Assembly: GCA_963668615.2 (NCBI GenBank)
Contig: CAXXCL010000003.1
Coordinates: 248,001 to 312,000 of the forward strand
From: JAAYPI01 sp963668615
GTDB taxonomy: Bacteria > Bacteroidota > Bacteroidia > Bacteroidales > Paludibacteraceae
Length of the DNA: 64,000 nucleotides
Direction: 5' to 3'
Both the position numbers and the translations under genes were made by a program. The notes beneath the pieces are model-generated. The model ran no database searches. It saw nothing but the letters and a program-made list of their open reading frames with translations, and was not told the DNA's origin. Shown piece by piece: positions 26,449 to 36,301 of the stretch (position 1 is its first letter; each line of letters begins with the position of its first letter).

Positions 26449-27768
26449 ATGAAAGTATTGAAATTTGGGGGAACATCAGTCGGCTCAGCTCAAAGGATAA
26501 AAAATGTTGCGGATTTAATTTGTGACGGTAATCAAAAAATAGTTGTTCTTTCCGCGATGTCAGGAACTACAAACACATTAGTAGAAATTTCTGATTATTT
26601 ATACAAAAAAAATCAAAGCAGTGCCAATGAGGTTGTTAACAATCTCGAAAAAAAGTACATCTCCGTTGTTAACGAATTATATAGCACCAAAGAATATAAA
26701 GAAAAAGCTTCAGAAGCGTTAAAGAATAACTTTTCTTTCTTGCGCAATTTTACCAAGAACTCCGTTTTTACTCTTTTTGATGAAAAGGCAATTTTGGCTC
26801 AAGGGGAATTGATGTCTACGGTTATGATGCATTTCTATTTGACAGAGATAGGTAAAAACTCTGTTTTGCTACCGGCTTTGGATTATATGCGCATTGACAA
26901 AAACAATGAACCTGATGCCGGATATATTAAGGAAAATATTGCTAAAGAACTATCCAAACAACCGAATGCAGAGCTATATATCACTCAAGGTTTTATTTGC
27001 CGCAACGCATATGGAGAAATTGATAATTTACAACGTGGAGGCAGTGATTATTCGGCATCACTGATAGGTGCAGCAATACATGCAGAAGAAATAGAGATTT
27101 GGACAGACATTGATGGAGTGCACAATAATGATCCTCGTTTCATTGACAATACAAGTCCTATAGCAAAACTTCATTTCGAAGAAGCTGCCGAGTTAGCTTA
27201 TTTTGGTGCTAAAATTTTACATCCGACATGCATTCTTCCAGCAAAACTTGAAAACATACCGGTTCGTCTTTTGAACACATTAGACCCTTCTGCCGAAGGA
27301 ACTCTCATTTCGACAGATATTACTCCCGGTAAAATAGAAGCTGTAGCCGCTAAAGATAATATTACTGCGATAAAGATTAAGTCCGGACGCATGTTGTTGG
27401 CCTACGGATTTATGCGTAAGGTCTTTGAAATATTTGAAAGCTATCAAACCTCCATTGACATGATTGCAACATCAGAAGTTGGAATTTCAGTTTCTATTGA
27501 TAACAACAAACATTTGGACGATATTGTAAACGAATTAAAAAAATTCGGAACAGTAAGTGTCAATAAAGATATGGTTATTATTTGTGTTGTAGGAGACCTG
27601 CCTTTTACCAATGTTGGATTCCAAGCAAAAGTAGTATCTGCCTTAAAAGAAATTCCTATAAGGATGATTTCATACGGAGGAAGCAATTATAATATTTCTT
27701 TTTTAATAAATGCTGAAGATAAGAAAAGAGCTTTACAAGCGTTAAGTAATAATTTATTCAACAATTGA
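26449..27768 (+). CDS. lysC: Aspartate kinase
   Basis: The product has 439 residues from the ATG at 26449, which gives the canonical N-terminus MKVLKFGGTSVGSAQRI; the upstream extension to 26413 is not conserved-looking. The kinase domain also shows GFICRNAYGEIDNLQRGGSD and DGVHNNDPR. Two C-terminal ACT domains (about 300-439) indicate feedback control by an amino acid. It makes aspartyl phosphate, the first step towards lysine, threonine and methionine. It is the monofunctional type and is followed after 26 bp by lysA, suggesting a lysine/diaminopimelate operon. Confidence 0.95.
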   Translation: MKVLKFGGTSVGSAQRIKNVADLICDGNQKIVVLSAMSGTTNTLVEISDYLYKKNQSSANEVVNNLEKKYISVVNELYSTKEYKEKASEALKNNFSFLRNFTKNSVFTLFDEKAILAQGELMSTVMMHFYLTEIGKNSVLLPALDYMRIDKNNEPDAGYIKENIAKELSKQPNAELYITQGFICRNAYGEIDNLQRGGSDYSASLIGAAIHAEEIEIWTDIDGVHNNDPRFIDNTSPIAKLHFEEAAELAYFGAKILHPTCILPAKLENIPVRLLNTLDPSAEGTLISTDITPGKIEAVAAKDNITAIKIKSGRMLLAYGFMRKVFEIFESYQTSIDMIATSEVGISVSIDNNKHLDDIVNELKKFGTVSVNKDMVIICVVGDLPFTNVGFQAKVVSALKEIPIRMISYGGSNYNISFLINAEDKKRALQALSNNLFNN

Positions 27769-27794
27769 TATTTATAAAATTTATAAATATTTGA

Positions 27795-28967
27795 ATGATG
27801 CACCAAATGATAAAAGGAACATTTCCAATAGAAAAATTCAAAGAATTATCAACACCTTTTTATTTTTATGACACTAACCTGTTGAAGGAAACTCTGGCAA
27901 CGTTGTGTAATGAAACGGAAAAGCACGCTATTCGGGCACATTATGCTGTTAAGGCAAATGCAAACAAAAAAATATTATCTATTATTTCCAACTACGGGCT
28001 AGGAGCTGATTGTGTGAGCGGAAACGAAATAAAAGCTGCTTTACAAGCCGGATTTTCTGCCTCAAAAATAGTTTTTGCCGGAGTGGGTAAAGATGATTGG
28101 GAAATAAATTTTGCATTGGATAACGATATTTTCTGCTTCAATTGCGAGTCCATTCCTGAAATGGAAATAATTAACCAATTAGCAAAAGCTAAAAATAAAA
28201 CTGCCTCTATTGCTTTACGCATTAACCCAAATGTAAAAGCAGACACCCACAGTTATATTACAACAGGAATTGCTGAAAATAAATTTGGGATAAACATTGC
28301 TGATCTTGAAAAAGTATTGGGTATTACACAAAAATTGTCAAATATTACACTAATCGGACTTCATTTTCATATTGGATCACAAATTTGCGAAATGGACAAT
28401 TTCAGATCGCTTTGTAACAGAGTAAATGAAATTCAAGAGTGGTTTTATGACCGCAATATTATTGTGGAAAATATAAACGTTGGTGGCGGTTTGGGTATCA
28501 ATTATGAACATCCAAATCATTTTCCCATACCTGATTTTAAGGCGTACATTGATGTTTTTAAACAACATTTAAAATTACATCCTTCTCAAACATTACACAT
28601 AGAGCCTGGTCGATCGGTTGTGGCACAATGCGGTTCATTAATCGCCAAAGTATTATATGTAAAAGAGGGGACAAACACTAAATTTGCAATACTTAATGCG
28701 GGAATGACGGATCTTATCCGTCCTGCTCTGTACCAAGCTTACCACAGAATAGAAAACATCACATCTGATGGGAACATTGAAAAGTACGATGTTGTGGGAC
28801 CAATTTGTGAATCATCAGATGTTTTCGGCAAAGCTTTCGATATCAACAAAGTAACAAGGGGTGATTTGTTTGCTATTCGTTCTGCAGGAGCTTATGGGGA
28901 AGTTATGGCTTCGCAATACAACTTAAGAGAACTTCCGAAAGCTTACTTGTCTGAAGATTTATTTTAA
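27795..28967 (+). CDS. lysA: Diaminopimelate decarboxylase
   Basis: The product has 390 residues. It is a fold III, pyridoxal-phosphate enzyme: the PLP lysine lies in HYAVKANANKK, the HFHIGSQ and NVGGGLGINY motifs bind the cofactor phosphate, EPGRSVVAQCG follows, and the substrate cysteine is in GPICESSDVFG. It removes the carboxyl group of meso-diaminopimelate to give lysine. It lies 26 bp after lysC. The start may also be the next ATG at 27798. Confidence 0.94.
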   Translation: MMHQMIKGTFPIEKFKELSTPFYFYDTNLLKETLATLCNETEKHAIRAHYAVKANANKKILSIISNYGLGADCVSGNEIKAALQAGFSASKIVFAGVGKDDWEINFALDNDIFCFNCESIPEMEIINQLAKAKNKTASIALRINPNVKADTHSYITTGIAENKFGINIADLEKVLGITQKLSNITLIGLHFHIGSQICEMDNFRSLCNRVNEIQEWFYDRNIIVENINVGGGLGINYEHPNHFPIPDFKAYIDVFKQHLKLHPSQTLHIEPGRSVVAQCGSLIAKVLYVKEGTNTKFAILNAGMTDLIRPALYQAYHRIENITSDGNIEKYDVVGPICESSDVFGKAFDINKVTRGDLFAIRSAGAYGEVMASQYNLRELPKAYLSEDLF

Positions 28968-28990
28968 GAATATATACATATTAAACAAAA

Positions 28991-30157
28991 ATGATTTCAT
29001 TATTCGAATCATCTCCCAGCATCTTTGAGATTGTGCTTTTAGCATTATTTTTATGTGCTTTTTTAGTGCAATTGTTTTACTATCTTTTTTATTTTACTAA
29101 AATGCTTTCATATAGCAAAAAAGTAAAGAAAGGATTAGTGAAATTCGAGGAATTACAGCCCCCTGTTTCTATTATTATCTGTGCCAAAAATGAATCAGAG
29201 AATTTGGAAAAATTTTTACCATCTGTTCTTGAACAAGATTATCCAAATTTTGAAATAATCGTTGTAAATGATGGCTCTTCTGATGATAGTGAAGATGTCT
29301 TAGTAAAACTAAAACAAAGATATTCGAACCTTCAGACAACTTTTGTACCCGAAATTGCCAAATTTGTTGATTCCAAAAAATTTGCCGTCGTTCTAGGAAT
29401 CAAAGCAGCAAAAAACGAATTATTGCTTTTTACAGATGCTGATTGTGTTCCAACAAGTAAGAATTGGATTACCAATATGATTCGTAATTTTGATAACGAG
29501 ACTGAAATTGTGTTAGGATACGGCGGATATTCAAAGACAAAAGGGTTTCTCAATCGTCTTATAAAATATGATACCCTATTTATTGCTATTCAATACTTTA
29601 ACTATGCTCTAGCGAAAAAGGCATATATGGGAGTGGGACGCAATATGGCATATCGCAAAAGTATGTTTTACAGGACAAAGGGATTTTCCTCTCATTTGAA
29701 TTTACAATCCGGAGATGACGATTTATTTATTAATGAAACGACATCAAAAACGAACACACGTATAGAAATTTCGGAAGATAGTACAACTCTTTCCGTTCCC
29801 AAAACGACCCTAAAATATTGGTTCAACCAAAAAGAAAGACATCTTTCCACTTCAAGACATTACAAGTTTCAAAGTAAACTATTAATTGCTACAGAAATTT
29901 TGTCTAGATTTCTATTTTATTCAAGTATGATTTTGGTACTATGTTTTCTCAATCCTCTTGTTTCTATCATTGTCGGAAGTTTATTTTTGATTCGTTATAT
30001 TATTCAACTTACTATTATAAACTTGTCTGCTAAAAAATTAGGAGAACAGAGATTTTATGTGTCTATTTTGATGTTTGACATTTTATTGCCAATTTTCAAC
30101 TTACATCTGATGGGTAGAAGTCTATTAAGAGGAAAACAAAAATATAAGTGGAAATAA
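28991..30157 (+). CDS. Membrane-bound glycosyltransferase, family 2
   Basis: The product has 388 residues. One N-terminal membrane segment (about 12-35), a GT-A catalytic domain with VSIIICAKNESENL, IIVVNDGSSDDS and the metal-binding LLFTDADC, and then a QSGDDDLFINE acceptor-side motif. Two or three further membrane helices close the protein (about 295-370). The layout is that of processive or lipid-linked sugar transferases at the inner membrane. Donor and acceptor are unknown. It follows lysA by 23 bp but its role is unlikely to be linked to lysine. Confidence 0.88.
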   Translation: MISLFESSPSIFEIVLLALFLCAFLVQLFYYLFYFTKMLSYSKKVKKGLVKFEELQPPVSIIICAKNESENLEKFLPSVLEQDYPNFEIIVVNDGSSDDSEDVLVKLKQRYSNLQTTFVPEIAKFVDSKKFAVVLGIKAAKNELLLFTDADCVPTSKNWITNMIRNFDNETEIVLGYGGYSKTKGFLNRLIKYDTLFIAIQYFNYALAKKAYMGVGRNMAYRKSMFYRTKGFSSHLNLQSGDDDLFINETTSKTNTRIEISEDSTTLSVPKTTLKYWFNQKERHLSTSRHYKFQSKLLIATEILSRFLFYSSMILVLCFLNPLVSIIVGSLFLIRYIIQLTIINLSAKKLGEQRFYVSILMFDILLPIFNLHLMGRSLLRGKQKYKWK

Positions 30158-30185
30158 GAAATCTTGTTAAAAAAATGCCTTTTAT

Positions 30186-30216
30186 TTTCAGCATTCAGCA
30201 CAAATATGTAAGTTTG
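30186..30216 (+). promoter_or_regulatory. Promoter of the bamD operon
   Basis: TTTC at 30186-30189, a 19-bp spacer and TAAGTTTG at 30209-30216. The predicted leader before the bamD ATG (30236) is about 13 nt. Confidence 0.6.
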
Positions 30217-30235
30217 CAGATTATTCGATATATCA

Positions 30236-31057
30236 ATGAATTATAAAAGTTTTTGCATTATAATGTGTGTTTTATTGTTTTTTAGTTCTTGCGGGAGTTA
30301 CCAAAAGTTGCTAAAAAACCCTGATCCTGAAGTAAAATATCAAGCAGCTTTGGTATATTATGGAAAGCAAGATTACACGAAAGCGGTTACTTTATTGGAA
30401 GATGTTTCTTCTTTTTATAAAGGCACTGAAAAGGCTGAAAATATTTTGTATTTATTATCCAGCAGTTACTTTAATCAAAAAGATTATGTTTCTGCAACTC
30501 ATTATTATACGCTTTATGTTTCATCTTACTTACGAGGAGAACATTATGAAGAATGCTTGTATATGGAAGCCTTTTGTTACTATAAAGAATCCCCGATTCC
30601 AAAGTTAGACCAAACGTCTACAACAAAAGGAATAGAAAAATTTAAGGCGTTTATTGAAACCTATGCGAACAGTAATTATGCACCTAATGCTAAAAAATAC
30701 ATCATTGAATTAGAAGAAAAACTAGCAGAAAGAGAATTATTAAACACAAAGACGTACTTCAACATAGGTAATTACAGGGGTAATAATTATTACAGAGCGG
30801 CTATTGTGACAGCTGAAAATGCTCTTAAGGATTATCCTGAGTCTCAATATGCTGAGAATTTTTCTTTTTTGATTGTACAATCCAAATATGAAGAAGCTGT
30901 TCAGAGTGTTGCAGAGAAAGCAACAAAGCGAAGCGAAGACGCTTTAGATGAATGCTACTACTTTTTACGAGAATATCCTAAAACTGAACACAAAAAAGAA
31001 ATACAAAGAATTACAAATTCCCTACAAAAAATACTCAAAAAACAATCTAATTTATAG
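30236..31057 (+). CDS. bamD: Outer-membrane assembly lipoprotein BamD
   Basis: The product has 273 residues. A lipoprotein signal (CVLLFFSSCGSYQKLL, lipid-bearing Cys19) is followed by TPR helices (YYGKQDYTKAVTLLEDV, LYLLSSSYFNQKDYVSATHY, YAPNAKKYIIELEEKLA). Length and order match BamD, the essential partner of BamA in inserting outer-membrane barrels. The block bamD-rpoZ-coaBC-porD-recN is a familiar Bacteroidota arrangement; the next gene starts three bases after the stop. Confidence 0.93.
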   Translation: MNYKSFCIIMCVLLFFSSCGSYQKLLKNPDPEVKYQAALVYYGKQDYTKAVTLLEDVSSFYKGTEKAENILYLLSSSYFNQKDYVSATHYYTLYVSSYLRGEHYEECLYMEAFCYYKESPIPKLDQTSTTKGIEKFKAFIETYANSNYAPNAKKYIIELEEKLAERELLNTKTYFNIGNYRGNNYYRAAIVTAENALKDYPESQYAENFSFLIVQSKYEEAVQSVAEKATKRSEDALDECYYFLREYPKTEHKKEIQRITNSLQKILKKQSNL

Positions 31058-31060
31058 GCC

Positions 31061-31387
31061 ATGGATTACAAAAAAACAAACGCACCTAAAAGTACCATTA
31101 CAAGAGATATAAACAGATTATCTGAAAATACCGGGAATATATACGAAACTGTTAAAATTATTGGGAAAAGAGCCAATCAGATCAGCGTTGAAATAAAATC
31201 TGATTTGGAAAAGAAATTGCAAGAGTTTTCTTCTAACAACATAGATAACCTTGAAGAAGTTTTTGAAAACAGAGAACAAATTGAAGTTTCAAAATATTAC
31301 GAAAAACTTCCGAAACCAACACTTCTTGCCATACAAGAATATATTGAGGACAAAACGTATTACCGTAATCCTGCAAAAATCAAGTAA
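31061..31387 (+). CDS. rpoZ: DNA-directed RNA polymerase omega-type subunit
   Basis: The product has 108 residues. The Bacteroidota omega protein is diverged; recognisable here are the ENTGNIYETVKIIGKRANQI helix (the conserved omega core that binds the C-terminal part of the beta-prime subunit) and the KPTLLAIQEYIEDK tail. Its place between bamD and coaBC supports the call. It stabilises RNA polymerase. It starts three bases after bamD. Confidence 0.82.
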   Translation: MDYKKTNAPKSTITRDINRLSENTGNIYETVKIIGKRANQISVEIKSDLEKKLQEFSSNNIDNLEEVFENREQIEVSKYYEKLPKPTLLAIQEYIEDKTYYRNPAKIK

Positions 31388-31479
31388 TAAAAACGTTTTC
31401 TCACAATAATATAAGGTAAAAGAATTGGTTTGGATTTATTTTCATGCCTGTATTCTTTTATCTTTTTTATTTTAAAACT

Positions 31480-32679
31480 ATGCTAAAAGGAAAAAAAATC
31501 ATACTTGGAATAACAGGTAGCATTGCAGCTTATAAAGCGGCTATACTTGTTCGTGATTTGAAAAAAAAAGGTGCTGAAGTAAAAGTAATAATGACCGCCA
31601 GGGCAAAAGAATTTATTACTCCTTTAACGATGGCGACCTTGTCTAAGAATCCGATACTTGTTGATTTTTTTGACCCTACTAACGGTAATTGGAACAGTCA
31701 TGTAAATTTGGGTTTATGGGCTGATGCTTTCCTTATAGCTCCGGCATCTGCTAATACTATCGGCAAGATGTCGCATGGAATTGCGGACAATCTTCTTTTA
31801 ACAACTTATTTATCTTGCAAATGTCCCGTGTTTGTCGCTCCTGCTATGGACTTGGATATGTATGCACACCCTACGACTCAGCAGAATTTAAGAAAGTTAC
31901 AATCTTTTGGCAATCATATCATTGAGCCAAAAAACGGAGAATTGGCGAGTGGTTTACAGGGCAAAGGAAGAATGGAAGAACCTGAAATCATTGTGCAAAG
32001 ACTGTCTGATTTTTTCGATGAAAAATCTTGTCTGAATAACAAAACGATTCTTATAACGGCAGGACCTACTTACGAAAAAATTGACCCTGTTCGTTTTATC
32101 GGAAATTACTCATCGGGCAAAATGGGGTATGCTTTGGCTGAAACGTGTGCGGAAATGGGAGCTATCGTTTATTTAATCTCAGGCCCCGTACAAATCACAG
32201 CTATACATCCTAACATTAAAGTTATTCCAGTAGAATCGGCAAAAGAAATGTACACTGCAACTCAAAAGTATTTTTTAAATGCCGACATTGCTATTTTATC
32301 TGCTGCAGTTGCTGACTTTTCGCCAAAAGAACCTACAGACAAAAAAATTAAACGAGAAAAAGAAAATTTAACAATAGAATTAGTTCCAACACAAGACATT
32401 GCAGCAAGTCTTGGAAAAATAAAAAAGGATAATCAAATTCTTATCGGATTTGCCCTCGAAACAGACAATGAAAAGGCAAATGCATTTGAAAAGCTACGTA
32501 AGAAGAATTTTGATTTCATTGTTCTGAACTCGCTAAATGATGAGCAAGCGGGGTTTGGTTATGACACCAACAAGATTACAATCTTAGATTCTCAAAACAG
32601 TGAAGAGGTTTATGAATTAAAATCAAAAAAGGATGTTGCAAAAGACATTATTGCAAAATTAACAACTCTACTAAAATAA
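31480..32679 (+). CDS. coaBC: Bifunctional phosphopantothenoylcysteine decarboxylase/synthetase
   Basis: The product has 399 residues from the ATG at 31480 (MLKGKKIILGITGSIAAYKA); the 12 codons upstream are AT-rich and unlike the family. The CoaC flavoprotein half shows IAPASANTIGKM and PAMDLDMY; the CoaB half from about residue 185 shows ITAGPTYEKIDPVRFIGN and NYSSGKMG. Together they convert 4'-phosphopantothenate and cysteine to 4'-phosphopantetheine for coenzyme A. The distant panB at 37723 supplies the same pathway. Confidence 0.95.
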   Translation: MLKGKKIILGITGSIAAYKAAILVRDLKKKGAEVKVIMTARAKEFITPLTMATLSKNPILVDFFDPTNGNWNSHVNLGLWADAFLIAPASANTIGKMSHGIADNLLLTTYLSCKCPVFVAPAMDLDMYAHPTTQQNLRKLQSFGNHIIEPKNGELASGLQGKGRMEEPEIIVQRLSDFFDEKSCLNNKTILITAGPTYEKIDPVRFIGNYSSGKMGYALAETCAEMGAIVYLISGPVQITAIHPNIKVIPVESAKEMYTATQKYFLNADIAILSAAVADFSPKEPTDKKIKREKENLTIELVPTQDIAASLGKIKKDNQILIGFALETDNEKANAFEKLRKKNFDFIVLNSLNDEQAGFGYDTNKITILDSQNSEEVYELKSKKDVAKDIIAKLTTLLK

Positions 32680-32720
32680 TTGGACTCATATCTGTAAATT
32701 ACAAATTTAAAAATATAAGC

Positions 32721-33617
32721 ATGAGAAAGTTTTTCATATCATTATTTGTTTCATTTACAATGTTATGCTCTCTTAATGCACAAGAACTTATCTGTAATGT
32801 AACCGTTAATTCAGACAAAATTTCAGGAACGAACAAACAGGTTTTTCAAAGTCTAGAAAAATCAATTAAAGAATACATGAATGGACAAAGTTGGACGGAT
32901 TTTGTTTTTGATAGTAACGAACGCATTGATTGTTCTTTTTTTATCACGGTAAAAAAGCACGATAGCGATACTGATTTCCAATGTGATATACAAGTTCAAG
33001 CTCGTCGCAGTGTTTTTAACAGTTCTTATTACACCCCTCTCTTGAATTTTAAAGATGAAAATTTTGATTTTACATATGCAGAAAATGAGCCTTTACTATT
33101 TACGGAAAATACATTCGGAACAAATCTTACTGCTGTGTTAGCTTATTATGCATATGTTATTATAGGATTAGATGCCGACTCTTACTCAAATTTAGGAGGA
33201 AATCCGTTTTTTGAAAAAGCAGAAAAAATCACTAATCTCGCCCAAAGCACCTCTGAAACCGGATGGAAAGCTTTTGAAAGTTCGAAAAACAGGTATGCAC
33301 TAATTAACAATCTAATTGATGAAAGTTTACGACCATATAGAACTTTCTTCTATCAATACCATCGTTTTGCTTTAGATGAAATGCACGTTTCAATAGAAAA
33401 AAGCAGAGCCCTCATTGATGAAGGAATGCCAACACTTCTTTCAGCTTATAAGGCAAGACCTTCGGCTATTTTATTACAAGTTTTTACAGAAACAAAAGCT
33501 GATGAATTAGTCGACATTTTTTCAGGAGGGACTGCAAAAGAAAAAAAGGATGTTTACGAAACACTGATGTCTATTACACCATCTCTTACCAATCGATTAG
33601 AACGCATAAAACAATAA
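32721..33617 (+). CDS. porD: DUF4835 protein (PorD-type T9SS component)
   Basis: The product has 298 residues. A signal peptide ends at LNAQ, followed by the family start ELICNVTVNSDKISGTNKQV and the conserved FDFTYAENEPLLF and YAYVIIGLDADSY segments. This matches the DUF4835 family, which current annotation names PorD, a periplasmic protein linked to type IX secretion; the molecular role is not established as far as I know. It sits between coaBC and recN, as is usual in Bacteroidota. Confidence 0.82.
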   Translation: MRKFFISLFVSFTMLCSLNAQELICNVTVNSDKISGTNKQVFQSLEKSIKEYMNGQSWTDFVFDSNERIDCSFFITVKKHDSDTDFQCDIQVQARRSVFNSSYYTPLLNFKDENFDFTYAENEPLLFTENTFGTNLTAVLAYYAYVIIGLDADSYSNLGGNPFFEKAEKITNLAQSTSETGWKAFESSKNRYALINNLIDESLRPYRTFFYQYHRFALDEMHVSIEKSRALIDEGMPTLLSAYKARPSAILLQVFTETKADELVDIFSGGTAKEKKDVYETLMSITPSLTNRLERIKQ

Positions 33618-33623
33618 GTTTAT

Positions 33624-35273
33624 ATGTTAAGAACTCTCCACATAGAGAACTACGCTCTTATCAAAAATTTAGATCTTATTTTTGATAAAGGTTTCTCTGT
33701 TATTACCGGAGAAACAGGTGCCGGAAAATCAATTATGTTAGGGGCATTGGGATTACTGTTAGGTCAACGCTCTGATATCAAAGCAATTAAAGAAGGTGAG
33801 CTAAAATGTATTTTAGAAGCCAACTTTGATATTGAGCATTATCACCTGCAAGAGTTATTTGATGAAAACGACATCGATTATGACGCTAATTGCATCATCC
33901 GAAGAGAAATTCTCACTTCAGGAAAATCTAGAATGTTTGTCAACGATACGCCTGTAAATATTCAATTTTTAAAACAACTCGGCGAAAAACTATTGGATAT
34001 TCATTCTCAATATGAGAATCTGCTCATAAAAGATAACTTATTTCAGCTTAATGTTATTGATGCTATCGCTGAGAACAAAAATATTTTGAAGGATTACAGC
34101 AACACATTTACAGCATACAAAAAAGCTGAAAGGCAATACCAAGATTTACTCACTTTTTCGGAGAAAGAAAAAGCCAATTATGATTATCTGTCCTTCCAAT
34201 TTGAACAACTTAGTAGTGCCGGTTTATCAAGTAATGAACAAGAAGAGTTAGAAAGAGAACAAACCATTCTTTCTCATGCGGGAGAAATCAAAACAATATT
34301 ATACAAATCACAACTTTTACTTGACAACGAAGAAATCGGGATCTTATCGGTAATCAAAAATGCGATAAACAATCTCCAATCTATTACCCAGGTTTATACG
34401 AAAGCGGAAGACCTCTACGAACGTCTTAATTCTTGCTTTATCGACTTAAAAGACATTGCCGAAGAGCTAAATAAACAAGAAAACAATATTGAGTCTCAAC
34501 CCGAAAGACTTGAATTTATTAATAATAGGCTTGATACAATTTATTCCCTATGTCAGAAGCATAAAGTAACAAACTTGGAAGACCTTATCGCTCTGCAAAA
34601 TTCATTAAAAGAACAACTAGAAAAGCTGGATTCTTTTGATTCTGAATTGGAACGTCTCAGCAAACTTAAAGAGCAACTTTTAAAGGATGTATTGACAATT
34701 GGAGAAAATTTAAGCAAAAAACGTCAATCGGCTGCAAAAAAAATAGAGAAAACGATGATTGAACAGCTATCCGTTTTAGGAATGCCAAATGTGCAATTTG
34801 TAATTGAAATAACAAAAATAGACATTCCGGATATCACCGGTTGCGATTACATTTCTTTCCTTTTTTCTGCCAACAAAAATGTTTCGCCCAAAGCTGTCGC
34901 CCAAATAGCCTCTGGAGGGGAAATATCCCGCGTAATGCTCTGCCTAAAATCACTTATTGCAACAGCTTCTAATTTACCAACTATTATCTTTGATGAAATA
35001 GACACAGGTGTTTCCGGTGAAATTGCTGATAAAATGGGAAATATCATGAAAGAAATGGGAAGCAAAATTCAAGTCATTTGCATTACTCATTTACCGCAAA
35101 TAGCAGCTAAAGGCACTAAACACTACCGCGTTTATAAAATAGAAGAAGAAACTTCTGAAACCAAAGTTGTATTGTTAAATGCGAAAGAGCGTGTACAAGA
35201 AATTGCTAAGATGCTCAGCGGAAGCAATTTGACAGAAGCCGCATTGAAAAATGCAGAAGAATTACTTAAATAA
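33624..35273 (+). CDS. recN: DNA repair protein RecN
   Basis: The product has 549 residues, the usual size. The SMC-like ATPase has Walker A ITGETGAGKS near residues 27-36, two coiled-coil arms (about 150-365), the ABC signature IASGGEISRVML, Walker B TIIFDEIDTGVSGE and the final CITHLPQIAAKG. It helps repair double-strand breaks by tethering DNA ends. It starts six bases after porD. Its last 12 bp overlap the convergent glycosyltransferase gene. Confidence 0.95.
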   Translation: MLRTLHIENYALIKNLDLIFDKGFSVITGETGAGKSIMLGALGLLLGQRSDIKAIKEGELKCILEANFDIEHYHLQELFDENDIDYDANCIIRREILTSGKSRMFVNDTPVNIQFLKQLGEKLLDIHSQYENLLIKDNLFQLNVIDAIAENKNILKDYSNTFTAYKKAERQYQDLLTFSEKEKANYDYLSFQFEQLSSAGLSSNEQEELEREQTILSHAGEIKTILYKSQLLLDNEEIGILSVIKNAINNLQSITQVYTKAEDLYERLNSCFIDLKDIAEELNKQENNIESQPERLEFINNRLDTIYSLCQKHKVTNLEDLIALQNSLKEQLEKLDSFDSELERLSKLKEQLLKDVLTIGENLSKKRQSAAKKIEKTMIEQLSVLGMPNVQFVIEITKIDIPDITGCDYISFLFSANKNVSPKAVAQIASGGEISRVMLCLKSLIATASNLPTIIFDEIDTGVSGEIADKMGNIMKEMGSKIQVICITHLPQIAAKGTKHYRVYKIEEETSETKVVLLNAKERVQEIAKMLSGSNLTEAALKNAEELLK

Positions 35274-36290
35274 TAACTGAGAAAATTTGCTTTTCTTTTT
35301 AAAGAAAAAATCAACTAGAATGCTGTTTTTATAAATTTCAGGAATACACAAAACTTTGGTTGCTTGCATATTTGCTTTTCTTTTTTCTTGGAAACCTTTT
35401 CTCATCTTATGATAGTCAATTCTAGCCCTGATTACTGCAAAAGAGTCCTTTGGCTTCATCTGTAAAAGCATAATAAATGCGGCAGCATAATCTAAAAAAA
35501 AACGCAGAAAGAACACTCTGCAAAAATCTTTTGGAAGAATATTTTTGTATAATAACAACAGATTATTGCGATAATTCAAGTATGTTTTTTGAGGATTTTC
35601 TTTATTCAAAGTCCCTCCACCAAGGTGATAGACAGCACTTTGTGGAACACAAACAATTTCTCCTCCACGAGATTTTATTCTCCAGCAAAGATCAATCTCT
35701 TCCATGTGAGCAAAAAAGGACTCATCAAAACCGCCCAATGCCAAAAAATCAGCTAATCGAATAAAAAGACAAGCCCCTGTTGCCCAAAAAACAGACTTTA
35801 CCTCGTCATATTGAGCTTCATCTCTTTCCAAGGAGCTAACAATGCGACCGCGACAAAACGGGAAACCCAAAGTATCAATGTAACCACCGCAAGCACCTGC
35901 AAACTCAAAAATATCACGGTGTTGGTAACTTAATATTTTCGGCTGACAAGCAACAGTTTTCGGGTGTTCATCAAGATGTTTGATAGGTTCCCATAACCAA
36001 TCGGGGGTAACTTCCACATCCGAATTCAAAAGAACCACATATTCAGCTGAAACTTCTTGCAATCCTCTATTGTATCCACCGGTAAAGCCATAATTAGCAT
36101 CTAACTGAACTATTCGAACTTGTTGGTCATATTCTTTTTTTAGAAAATCAATAGAGTCATCTGTCGAACCGTTATCAATAACCACCACTTCCGTATTTTC
36201 AAACAAAGAAAAAGCGACAACACTCGGCAAAAAATTTTCCAAGTAATGTTTTCCATTCCAGTTTAAAATAACGACAGCAATTTTTTTCAT
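35262..36290 (-). CDS. Glycosyltransferase family 2 (rhamnosyltransferase-like)
   Basis: The product has 342 residues. Motifs are AVVILNWNGKHYLENFLPSV at the start, VIDNGSTDDSIDFL, GFTGGYNRGL, VVLLNSDVEV (metal-binding DxD equivalent) and EEIDLCWRIKSRGGEIVCVP. The arrangement is that of WcaA/rhamnosyltransferase-like enzymes of O-antigen or exopolysaccharide synthesis. It follows the acyltransferase gene by 11 bp, so both probably act in envelope lipid or glycan assembly. The donor sugar is unknown. Confidence 0.9.
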   Translation of the reverse strand: MKKIAVVILNWNGKHYLENFLPSVVAFSLFENTEVVVIDNGSTDDSIDFLKKEYDQQVRIVQLDANYGFTGGYNRGLQEVSAEYVVLLNSDVEVTPDWLWEPIKHLDEHPKTVACQPKILSYQHRDIFEFAGACGGYIDTLGFPFCRGRIVSSLERDEAQYDEVKSVFWATGACLFIRLADFLALGGFDESFFAHMEEIDLCWRIKSRGGEIVCVPQSAVYHLGGGTLNKENPQKTYLNYRNNLLLLYKNILPKDFCRVFFLRFFLDYAAAFIMLLQMKPKDSFAVIRARIDYHKMRKGFQEKRKANMQATKVLCIPEIYKNSILVDFFFKKKSKFSQLLFK

Positions 36291-36301
36291 TGTTTATAGG
36301 G

